DNA of 61,286 nt. Source: Pyrinomonadaceae bacterium. GTDB taxonomy: Bacteria > Acidobacteriota > Blastocatellia > Pyrinomonadales > Pyrinomonadaceae. The translations under genes were made by a program, and so were the position numbers. The notes under the pieces were generated by a model, which saw nothing but the letters and a program-made list of their open reading frames with translations, was not told the DNA's origin and ran no database searches. How positions within the stretch are numbered: position 1 is the first letter of the stretch; every line of letters starts with the position of its first letter. The DNA lies in the NCBI GenBank assembly GCA_023717565.1, contig JAMQPI010000344.1, forward strand, positions 1 through 61,286. Reading direction: 5' to 3'. Below, in pieces: positions 43,966 to 51,751 of this stretch.

Positions 43966-45340
43966 GGATCGCGCGGTTATGTGCGGTACAAACACGGAAG
44001 CCTCAAAAGGCCCCGACGGATCGGACGACATATACCTTTCGCCCACCATCCCCGTTCACACTCTGTATATCTGCTATTTTGGCTTGCGGGAACCTCTGGT
44101 TCAGACTCAGGTTCTTCCTTACCTGCGGCAATTGGTCTCTGCCGGCCTACAAGTGAGTCTTTTGACCTTCGAGCCCAGATTTCGCCAGACCTGGTCCACT
44201 CAAGAGATCGCTCAACATCGCTCTGCTCTGAAGTCGGAGGGCATCGGTTGGAAATGTCTGACCTACCACAAATGGCCATCTCTGCCAGCTACGCTCTACG
44301 ATATCGCGCGGGGTACGGTTGAGATAAGCAAACTGATGCGGCGAGAGAATGTAACGGTGTTGCACGCCCGCAACCACGTTCCGGCGTTAATGGGTGCTCT
44401 GGCGAAAAGAGCTAACGGAGGACGTTTGGTTTTTGACATACGTGGGTTCATGCCGGAAGAGTATACGGATGCCGGGGTCTGGCCAAAAAATGGCTATCTC
44501 TACCACGGCCTCAAGAGAGTTGAAAGATACCTGCTCCGAGCTTCCGACGCTTTTGTAGTGCTCACAGAGAAAGCGCGCGTTATTGTTTTCCCTGGTTGTT
44601 CAGACACCGACTCGCTAGGACGGCCGGTCGAGGTGATCCCCTGCTGTGTTGACTTCGAGAGGTTTGAGACGCCGGATATGGCTTCGAGAGAGTCGTTGCG
44701 CACGGAGTTTAGCGTTGAACAGCGGCGCGTAATAGTTTACGTCGGATCCTTTGGCGGTTGGTACATGACCGATCAGATGACTGAGTTTCTAGCCGTGGCT
44801 CACCAGCAGCATTCAGACACTTTTTCCATGATTCTCACCCAGAGTCCACATCAAGTGGTTTTTGATCGAATGTGCCAACTGGGTATTGCGCCAACAGACT
44901 TTCTCGTTGCTAAAGTACCTCCGGATGAAGTGCCCCGTTACTTGAGAGCAGCAGACATTGCAATCTCGTTTATCAAACCGTGCTACTCGAAGCAATCTTC
45001 ATCGCCGACCAAGATTGCGGAGTACCTGGCCAGTGGGCTACCGGTAGTTTGCAACGTCGGCGTTGGCGATCTGGACAAGTTAATCCTGGAAAACCAGGTA
45101 GGAGTGTTGCTTCGCGAGTTCACGCCAGCGGCATACCTGGATGCGCTGGACCAGATAGATGTCCTTCGTCGGGATGAGAAATTTGCGGATCATGCGCGAC
45201 AGGTCGCGCGACGAGAGTTTGATTTGGCAGGTGTAGGGCGAACCAAATACCGCCGTTTGTATCAACGGCTTCTTAATAGCACTGAGTCGTTTCCGGTGTC
45301 GACCGCAGCCACGCAAGCGATACCGTCGAATCTGGACTGA
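43925..45340 (+). CDS. Glycosyltransferase family 4
   Basis: 471 residues with a GT-B fold. N-terminal domain from about 44 (HTLYICYFGLREPLVQTQVLPYLRQL), middle LVFDIRGFMPEEYTDAG, donor domain with VIVYVGSFGGWYM and ADIAISFIKPCYSKQSSSPTKIAEYLASGLPVVCNVGVGD (P-T-K-I-A-E-Y in place of the E-x7-E motif). The overlap of its first 41 bases with the preceding GT indicates coupling; Met at 43940 is the alternative start. The sugar donor is not known. One of four glycosyltransferases in this arm. Confidence 0.86.
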   Translation: MQVIAMKPSGMAPEDRAVMCGTNTEASKGPDGSDDIYLSPTIPVHTLYICYFGLREPLVQTQVLPYLRQLVSAGLQVSLLTFEPRFRQTWSTQEIAQHRSALKSEGIGWKCLTYHKWPSLPATLYDIARGTVEISKLMRRENVTVLHARNHVPALMGALAKRANGGRLVFDIRGFMPEEYTDAGVWPKNGYLYHGLKRVERYLLRASDAFVVLTEKARVIVFPGCSDTDSLGRPVEVIPCCVDFERFETPDMASRESLRTEFSVEQRRVIVYVGSFGGWYMTDQMTEFLAVAHQQHSDTFSMILTQSPHQVVFDRMCQLGIAPTDFLVAKVPPDEVPRYLRAADIAISFIKPCYSKQSSSPTKIAEYLASGLPVVCNVGVGDLDKLILENQVGVLLREFTPAAYLDALDQIDVLRRDEKFADHARQVARREFDLAGVGRTKYRRLYQRLLNSTESFPVSTAATQAIPSNLD

Positions 45341-45348
45341 ATAACGTA

Positions 45349-46428
45349 ATGGAAGTTCTAGCGCTGGTTCCCCATCAGTATGGGCATGCCCCAGGGCAGC
45401 GTTCGAGTATTGAACTGTGGGAGAGCGTGCTGGCCCCTGCAGGGATACGAATCCATTACGCGCCTTTTGAAACAAAGCGACTGCACGAAGTGCTATATCT
45501 CCCGGGGCACTACGCTACTAAAGCGGGTGAGATGCTACGGGCATATTTCGACCGACTCAAACTGCTCAAGGAGCTTGATAGGTTCGACGCAGTTTTCGTC
45601 TATCGCGAGGCGGCCCTGCTTGGCCCAGCATGGTTAGAGAAGACGATCGCCCGACGCGGCAAGCCGATTATTTACCAACTGGATGATCCTTTGTACGTTC
45701 CCTATACTAGTCCCAGTAATGGTTATTTGTCTTACCTCAAGTTCTTTGGAAAGGTATCCGAGATCTGTCGCCTGGCTAAAGTTGTGGTTGTTAACTCTAC
45801 GCAGATTCGCGAATACGTATCGCAATTCAACAAAAACATTTGGCAAGTCCCCAGCCTGGTGGATACAGAGAAGTATGTCTTTCGTCCGGAGCAGCTGGAA
45901 AAATATCCGAACGATGTTTGCATCGGTTGGAGCGGCAGCCCTACGACCATCGGCAATATCAGTGTTGTCGCTGGTGCTCTACGAAAACTCTCAGTCCAGG
46001 TCAAGTATCATACGCACTTGATTGGAGGTACAGACTTCAATCTCCCGGGCGTCAATTACACCGCACAGAATTGGTCCGCGGAAACGGAAGTTGAAGATCT
46101 ACGCCGGATGCAGGTCGGAATGGTTCCGCTGCCGGTAAACGAGTGGAACAAGCGCAAGTTCTACATGAAGACCGCCCAGTACATGGCACTAGGTATTCCT
46201 CCAGTGGCAACTCCTTTGGGTTCCAATCCGGAAGTTATCGAGCAGGGCGTCACGGGCTTTCTAGCCGACTCAGAGGAGGAATGGGTCCGTTACCTAAAGC
46301 TGTTGATTCAAGACCGGGACTTGCGTTTGAGCATGTCACGCCGAGCGGCGGAAACGGCTCAGGAGAAATATAGTTTGGCAGGGAACACCAGGAAAATTAT
46401 CGAGGCGTTCCGCGCCACGGTTAACTGA
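45349..46428 (+). CDS. Glycosyltransferase family 4
   Basis: 359 residues. GT-B fold without the usual N-terminal G-G motif: EVLALVPHQYGHAPGQRSSIELW, YQLDDPLYVPYTSPSNGYLSYLKFF, VVVNSTQIREYVSQFN, and a donor domain with IGWSGSPTTIGNI, MVPLPVNEWNKRKFYMKTAQYMALGIPPVATPLGSNPEVIEQGVTGFLAD, where the K-F-Y-M-K segment replaces the more common E-x7-E. It follows the previous GT by 8 bases, without a visible Shine-Dalgarno, so it is probably translated by coupling. Donor unknown. Confidence 0.85.
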   Translation: MEVLALVPHQYGHAPGQRSSIELWESVLAPAGIRIHYAPFETKRLHEVLYLPGHYATKAGEMLRAYFDRLKLLKELDRFDAVFVYREAALLGPAWLEKTIARRGKPIIYQLDDPLYVPYTSPSNGYLSYLKFFGKVSEICRLAKVVVVNSTQIREYVSQFNKNIWQVPSLVDTEKYVFRPEQLEKYPNDVCIGWSGSPTTIGNISVVAGALRKLSVQVKYHTHLIGGTDFNLPGVNYTAQNWSAETEVEDLRRMQVGMVPLPVNEWNKRKFYMKTAQYMALGIPPVATPLGSNPEVIEQGVTGFLADSEEEWVRYLKLLIQDRDLRLSMSRRAAETAQEKYSLAGNTRKIIEAFRATVN

Positions 46429-46430
46429 GG

Positions 46431-47459
46431 GTGGCGGAAGATCAATTAACTAAAGGATTGCGACCAGCGGTGACAACGGCGTCAGAAATCATGGAGCGAT
46501 ACATCGGAGCCCTCAAGAAGATCTTTGCCAGCTCCAGCGACAAGCGTGAGGCACATTTTCGTTCCCGAAACGTGTTGGAAGACATGTCCGGCGATCCGGC
46601 GTTTTTTACTGCCGTGCTGGAAAAGCATCTCGGCACTTCAGGTTCTCTGAACATCAAACACTATCCAGTCGTGGGGATTGATATTGAGCTTAACCACATG
46701 TTCGGCCTCGTGGCCAATTGCTGGATACCACTGCCTGGAAAAGAAACAGACGTTTCCACCAAAGCTATCCATCATCATGGTGACATGTTGCTGTCGACCG
46801 TCACAGCTTTTGGTCCCGGTTATGAGCACTGGACCTTTGAGACACCGGTGGCAGTTGATGCAGATCGGGAGCGGTATTCAATAGCGGTCCTAGATCGCAC
46901 CCCTCATCCCTTGCATCACGTTGCTTTCGTCGATAGCTTCATTGCGCATTTGCCCTTTTATCCGCCCGCCATGTCGATCACATATGCGCTTTGGAGCAGC
47001 AGATTCCGGTCGACGTGGAAAGATCGAGTCAAACGCATTCCGCTGTTACAAAAAAACTCCGTGCGGTTGCGTAAACTTGCTTCGCGAGCCGGTATGGCCA
47101 GGCAGCTGGAGTTGAAGGTGGTAGAGTATTTTGATTTCTATCCGACCGCCGATGGATTCTGCGGAATCAAGGACCGTAAGGAATTTGAGCTTGGACCGAA
47201 TACTGACTACCTACCAAGTTTGTTCCATGTGATTCAGGAAACCAGCAATCAGCAACTGGCTCCATTGATCAAACTGCAGCTCAACGCGCAAATTCCCCTG
47301 GCTAATCCCGAGATGATCGCTGATCTGCTTCACCACTTGGAACGCGAGGAGATCATTGAGGGTCGGCTGTCGCCAACCCATTACGGCATTGAAGGAGCTA
47401 ACTTTACCAAGCAGGAAATTGAACGGGCTTTGACGGCTCAAGCCAGGACACGGGTCTGA
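46431..47459 (+). CDS. Protein of unknown function with an HHHGD motif, in the polysaccharide arm
   Basis: 342 residues from GTG 46431, 2 bases after the previous stop; ATG 46491 is the alternative. I do not recognise the family. Striking segments: VVGIDIELNHMFGLVANCWIPLP, then KAIHHHGDMLLSTVTAFGPGYEHWTF (about 112-137), LHHVAFVDSFIAHLPFYPPAMSITYALWSS, and a Leu-rich C-terminus (LINE-like helical). The His cluster in a beta-rich setting recalls cupin or dioxygenase metal sites, but this is only a resemblance. No signal peptide or membrane helix. The position between glycosyltransferase and FkbM genes suggests a sugar or precursor modification. Confidence 0.7.
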   Translation: MAEDQLTKGLRPAVTTASEIMERYIGALKKIFASSSDKREAHFRSRNVLEDMSGDPAFFTAVLEKHLGTSGSLNIKHYPVVGIDIELNHMFGLVANCWIPLPGKETDVSTKAIHHHGDMLLSTVTAFGPGYEHWTFETPVAVDADRERYSIAVLDRTPHPLHHVAFVDSFIAHLPFYPPAMSITYALWSSRFRSTWKDRVKRIPLLQKNSVRLRKLASRAGMARQLELKVVEYFDFYPTADGFCGIKDRKEFELGPNTDYLPSLFHVIQETSNQQLAPLIKLQLNAQIPLANPEMIADLLHHLEREEIIEGRLSPTHYGIEGANFTKQEIERALTAQARTRV

Positions 47460-47509
47460 GTCATATTTTCTCCAACAACAAGATATCGTAACACCGCTTT
47501 CAAAAGAAC

Positions 47510-48382
47510 ATGCCCGCCAACAGCGCCATAAGGCGGTTCACAAAAAGACTCCTCCACAATCTGCTGAGCAATCACGGCTACAAGCATTTTCAGGCCTTGT
47601 CCAAGGCGTGGGACATTCGCAACGGTACGTGGTCTGAGCCGGAGCTCGACCTTATTCCGTTGGCGATAATGCCGGGAGAAACTGTGATCGATTTGGGAGC
47701 GAACTTTGGACTCTACACTTACCATTTTTCGAAAGTGCTGAAAGGCTCAGGTCGCATCTATGCCTTTGAGCCAGTGCCTTTCACATTCGGCACGCTGCAG
47801 TTAGTGGCCAAAATTCTGCGGTTCCGAAACGCTGAACTTATCGACAAAGGGTCGAGCGACAAGGCCGGAATGATTACTTTTGAGGTGCCGGTGCAGACTT
47901 CGGGTGCCTTCGCTGCCGGCCAGGCGTACATCGGAGGACGTCGTGATGACCGTGAGGGCAGGCAACAGCAGGTTCGTTGGGCTGGCACCAAAGCGGTAAC
48001 TTGCGAGGTAGTGCGCCTCGACGAGTTTTTGCCGGAAGTGGACGATGTGAGCCTTATCAAGTGTGATGTCGAGGGAGCAGAGTTGTTAGCTTTTCGAGGT
48101 GCCGAAAAGTTGATTGCCAAACATCTCCCCACGGTGATATGTGAAATCAATCCGTGGTTCCTGGAAGGTTTTGGAATCAAGCTCGAGGAGTTGACGGGTT
48201 TCTTTTTTGATCAAGGGTACAGGCTCTATCATTACCAGGAAAAGGATCAGGGAGGAACTCTGAATCCGGTGGATGTCAAAGATGTTGTGGAAGACAACTT
48301 CGTTTTCATACATCCGAAGAGACTCCCCCGGTTCTCATCTGTGTTGGCTGAACCCGTCGAGTTGACTGCGACCATCCGATGA
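47510..48382 (+). CDS. FkbM family methyltransferase
   Basis: 290 residues. SAM-binding core: GETVIDLGANFGLYTYHFSKVL (motif I, about 54-75), RIYAFEPVPFTFGTL (motif II), and VSLIKCDVEGAELLAFRGAEKLI (about 180-202), the FkbM signature. These enzymes O-methylate sugars or polyketides. The tail contains TVICEINPWFLEGFG. Likely modifies the polysaccharide or a monomer in the cytoplasm. Its stop overlaps the start of the following methyltransferase (ATGA), so the two are coupled. Confidence 0.92.
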   Translation: MPANSAIRRFTKRLLHNLLSNHGYKHFQALSKAWDIRNGTWSEPELDLIPLAIMPGETVIDLGANFGLYTYHFSKVLKGSGRIYAFEPVPFTFGTLQLVAKILRFRNAELIDKGSSDKAGMITFEVPVQTSGAFAAGQAYIGGRRDDREGRQQQVRWAGTKAVTCEVVRLDEFLPEVDDVSLIKCDVEGAELLAFRGAEKLIAKHLPTVICEINPWFLEGFGIKLEELTGFFFDQGYRLYHYQEKDQGGTLNPVDVKDVVEDNFVFIHPKRLPRFSSVLAEPVELTATIR

Positions 48383-49287
48383 ACACCGCTCCTGAATTCG
48401 ATAACAGAGAGATGGCCTGTGCCGTCTGCGGGAGCGAGTCGCGCACACATCTGGGTTGGCGCGGCGGCGCGGCTCATCATGACCGCCGCGGCATACCAAC
48501 AGCCATAGTGCGATGCAACGAATGCACGCATCTTTATCCTCACCCGATGCCCTTTCCTGCAGGCAGTCTCAGCAATTTGTACGATGACCCAGATAACTAT
48601 TTCAGTGAGCACGACGTTGAGCACAAGAAGAGGGTAGGCGGCGAACTAATGGGCGCTTTCGAGAGAAAGCTAGGTCACCGCGGAAGATTCCTTGACGTCG
48701 GGTGCGGCCGGGGCGAATTGCTATGGGCTGCTCGCGAAGCTGGATGGGAAGTCGAAGGCGTCGATCCATCTTCTGCGCATTTGGAGTGGGGACGCCTTAA
48801 CCTTGGCATCGAGGGCCGGTTGGCAACGGTCGAAGAAGCCAATTTCCCTGAAGACCACTTTGATGCGATCACGATGGGGGGAGTTATCGAACACCTGTAC
48901 GATCCTCATAGCGTTTTGCGAGAAGTTTGGCGCGTGCTAAAGCCTGGCGGCTTTTTTTATTTTGATGCGCCCAATGAAGACAGTTTGTATATGCGGATTG
49001 GCAATCTGTATTTGCGCGTACAGCGACGAGATTGGGTGGTAAACCTGGCGCCAACATTTCCGCCATACCACGTCCAGGGTTTCAATCCTGTCTCGTTGCG
49101 CAGGCTGCTGGAACGAGTTGGGTTTGAACTCGAAGAATTGGGCGTCTGCGGCGAAATCTCGCCTTTGACCGGGAAGACATCTTTGCGCAAACGACTGGAA
49201 TACCGGGCAGGTCAATTCATTAACTGGGTGGGAAATCGTCGCGGGGAGGGCATTTACATGGTTGTTTGGACCAGGAAACCGGATTGA
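48379..49287 (+). CDS. SAM-dependent methyltransferase with N-terminal zinc ribbon-like domain
   Basis: 302 residues. An N-terminal four-Cys module (ACAVCGSES..., VRCNECTHLYPHP, about 10-55) is followed by a class I methyltransferase fold: RFLDVGCGRGELLWAAREAG (motif I, about 98-117), VEGVDPSSAH, FDAITMGGVIEHLYDP, and LKPGGFFYFDAPNED. The C-terminal region (YHVQGFNPVSLRRLLERVGFELEE) is a common cap in sugar-cluster methyltransferases. Substrate not known; a sugar O- or C-methylation is likely from context. Coupled to the FkbM gene. Confidence 0.87.
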   Translation: MNTAPEFDNREMACAVCGSESRTHLGWRGGAAHHDRRGIPTAIVRCNECTHLYPHPMPFPAGSLSNLYDDPDNYFSEHDVEHKKRVGGELMGAFERKLGHRGRFLDVGCGRGELLWAAREAGWEVEGVDPSSAHLEWGRLNLGIEGRLATVEEANFPEDHFDAITMGGVIEHLYDPHSVLREVWRVLKPGGFFYFDAPNEDSLYMRIGNLYLRVQRRDWVVNLAPTFPPYHVQGFNPVSLRRLLERVGFELEELGVCGEISPLTGKTSLRKRLEYRAGQFINWVGNRRGEGIYMVVWTRKPD

Positions 49288-49424
49288 GTGATCTGCGCCC
49301 AAGCGGCCGCAACTCTGCTATTATTCCGGCGTCTCAGTTTCAATTCAGAAAGCGAGTTTTGTGCGCAACCTGATTGCTTGTACTGACACAAGAAGCATCG
49401 GAGAGTTTCCAGAGCTTGTCGCGA

Positions 49425-50150
49425 ATGCACGGTTTAAGAAAATTCAGGTTGGCTGTACTGGCCTGCATCGCGCTCCTTCCTTCGTTCCTTAAACGCCCGG
49501 CCTATCGTTGGCTTTTCGGATATCGCGTCGGAAAGCGTGTTCACATTGGATTGTGCATCATTGATGCTGAGGAATGTGAGATCGCTGATGATGTTTCTTT
49601 CGGACACTTGAATGTGGTTCTCAAAGTGAAGAAGTTGGTGATTGGAGACCATGTGCGCATTGGACATCTGAATATCATCCGTGGCGGCGATGAAGTGAGC
49701 CTGGGACGTTACTCTGAAATCATTCGCATGAACGAAATAAACTCTATTCCGGAACCCGACGTCGTTAATGAGACGGATCCAAGGTTCTTGCTTGGGGAGG
49801 GAAGCATCATAACCACTGGCCACAAGATAGATTTCACGGACCGGGTCGAGATTGGTAGGCGGACAATCATCGGTGGACGTAATTCGTCTCTATGGACTCA
49901 TAACAGGCAGCGAACGCGTCCGATTGAAATCGGGTCGTTTGCCTATATTGGTTCAGAAATTCGAATCGCCCCGGGAGGGTCACTGCCTTCGAGATGCGTG
50001 GTCGGCATTGGTTCGGTGATTACAAGTAAAATAAGCGATGAGGAATTTCTAATCGTCGGTGTTCCGGCGAAACCCGTGAAGAGGTTGAACGAAGACGACC
50101 GATTCCTGATTGAACGGAAAACGCGACCTGATTTACCCGACGACGTCTAG
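49425..50150 (+). CDS. Hexapeptide-repeat (left-handed beta-helix) acyltransferase
   Basis: 241 residues from ATG 49425; a TTG frame from 49374 is also possible, and no strong Shine-Dalgarno decides it. The middle consists of hexapeptide rungs (VHIGLCIIDAEECEIADDVSFG, LVIGDHVRIGHLNIIRGG, VEIGRRTIIGGRNS, IEIGSFAYIGSEIRIAPGGSLPSRCVVGIGSVIT), and the tail IVGVPAKPVKRL is the usual end of this family. It resembles O- or N-acetyltransferases of O-antigen clusters that use acetyl-CoA. Probably trimeric and cytoplasmic. Likely decorates a sugar of the polymer. Confidence 0.88.
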   Translation: MHGLRKFRLAVLACIALLPSFLKRPAYRWLFGYRVGKRVHIGLCIIDAEECEIADDVSFGHLNVVLKVKKLVIGDHVRIGHLNIIRGGDEVSLGRYSEIIRMNEINSIPEPDVVNETDPRFLLGEGSIITTGHKIDFTDRVEIGRRTIIGGRNSSLWTHNRQRTRPIEIGSFAYIGSEIRIAPGGSLPSRCVVGIGSVITSKISDEEFLIVGVPAKPVKRLNEDDRFLIERKTRPDLPDDV

Positions 50151-50168
50151 CACTTGAGCGAGTGAATT

Positions 50169-51590
50169 ATGAATGCTGTTCTTACTATGTTGGCCTTGAT
50201 TTCGTGCGTGCTAATAATCCTGGTGGTACCAAACATGGTGACACCCTTTGTCGCCGATTATGGTGTCATCACGGTAGCTTCGACCGGCAAGGCTGTCTTG
50301 CTTTGTGCTGCGTTAGCCGCGCTGGCTGGCTTGTTCTCGTATCGACAGGGCCCGAACGGGCCTTTCCTCTTGAGGGTCTTTGTAGCCGCTCTCCTTGTCA
50401 GGATGATCCTGGGCACGGTGATCTTCGTCTTTCACAAACAAGACTTTTTCGGTGGTGATGCTCTTACTTACGATCAAGTCGGTTTTGCGCAACTCCTGGG
50501 ATGGGGTGGTGACAAATATCAACAGTCCCTAGCGGCTCTCTTCGTGGATGAAGGAGGAGCTTCGGGTTGGGGGATGGTTTATCTTGTCGCCGTCATTTAT
50601 GGGCTGATTGGCCGAAATATGTTGGCTGTCCAGTTCGTTAACTCCGTGTTGGGGGCAGTGACAGCCGTCCTAATCTCTCTCTGTGCGCAACATGTCTTCA
50701 ACAACACCAGAGTGGCAAGGCTCGCGGCAATGGCGGTTGCGTTCTATCCCTCGTTGGTACTTTGGTCGTCGCAGGGTTTAAAGGACGGGCCAATTGTCTT
50801 CTTTCTCGCTCTCTCAATTCTGGCAACTCTGCGCCTGGGCGAGAAAATCAGTCCTAAGTACATTGTGGTTTTACTGAGCTCGCTGATGGCGGTGTTGAGC
50901 CTACGTTTCTACGTCTTCTATATGCTCTTCGTCGCTATAGGAGGGTCCTTTGTGATTGGCCTGAAGGCTTTGACTCCGACAACATTCTTCAGGCAGCTAG
51001 TCGTGATCGTTGTGCTTGGTTTGGGGCTGACATATTTTGGCGTCACGCGCGTTGCGAATATTCAGATAGAACGTTTCGGTACTCTCCAATCAGTTCAGCG
51101 GAGCCGACATGACGCCGCGCGTTCGGCCGAGTCTGGCTTCGGTAGAGACGTTGATGTATCCACAACCAGCGGCGCGCTTTCCGCTATTCCGGTGGGTATG
51201 CTCTACCTCCTATTCGCCCCTTTCCCCTGGCAGTTAGTTTCCTTACGCCAAAGCCTCACCTTGCCTGAAATGATTGTTTGGTGGGCATCGTTCCCGATGC
51301 TGGTACTTGGTCTGTGGTTTTCCATCAAGTATCGGTTGCGAATGATCTCTCCCATTCTGATTTTCACGGTCATGCTGTCGCTGGCCTACTCCGTATTCCA
51401 GGGCAACGTGGGTAACGCCTATCGCCAGCGAGCGCAACTGCTGGTTTTCTATTTCATTTTCGTGGCGGTCGGTTCTGTCTTGATGCTTGAGAAGCGTGAG
51501 GCGAAGAACCGCGAGATTGTGGCCAAAAGAAAGTCGGTCGCTCCTGCGAGTGTTGCCTCAACCGTCGCCCGAACCCAAGAGCTGCGTTAG
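50169..51590 (+). CDS. Polytopic membrane protein, GT-C/polymerase-like
   Basis: 473 residues, about ten to eleven predicted helices (for example 4-22, 38-56, 69-85, 130-150, 160-180, 205-220, 225-260, 285-305, 350-370, 380-400, 410-430). A conserved-looking loop FFGGDALTYDQVGF follows the third helix, with an acidic pair that recalls the first-loop Asp of GT-C enzymes; RQRAQLL near the end recalls polysaccharide polymerases. I cannot assign GT-C glycosyltransferase versus Wzy-like polymerase with confidence. Its position among glycosyltransferase, acyltransferase and asnB genes supports an assembly role at the inner membrane. Confidence 0.75.
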   Translation: MNAVLTMLALISCVLIILVVPNMVTPFVADYGVITVASTGKAVLLCAALAALAGLFSYRQGPNGPFLLRVFVAALLVRMILGTVIFVFHKQDFFGGDALTYDQVGFAQLLGWGGDKYQQSLAALFVDEGGASGWGMVYLVAVIYGLIGRNMLAVQFVNSVLGAVTAVLISLCAQHVFNNTRVARLAAMAVAFYPSLVLWSSQGLKDGPIVFFLALSILATLRLGEKISPKYIVVLLSSLMAVLSLRFYVFYMLFVAIGGSFVIGLKALTPTTFFRQLVVIVVLGLGLTYFGVTRVANIQIERFGTLQSVQRSRHDAARSAESGFGRDVDVSTTSGALSAIPVGMLYLLFAPFPWQLVSLRQSLTLPEMIVWWASFPMLVLGLWFSIKYRLRMISPILIFTVMLSLAYSVFQGNVGNAYRQRAQLLVFYFIFVAVGSVLMLEKREAKNREIVAKRKSVAPASVASTVARTQELR

Positions 51591-51751
51591 TAGTTTCGCC
51601 AGACATCCATAAGGCTGATCCTCGCTTGACTCAGTTGGTGTTCGTTGCCGCTCCGGCTACCGTCTCAGAAACACTTAGGTTGGCAGCCAGTTTCCCGGAG
51701 TAACCTGTAGGCTTGATTTGTCGCTGTCCATCGCATAGGGTTTTCTAAATC

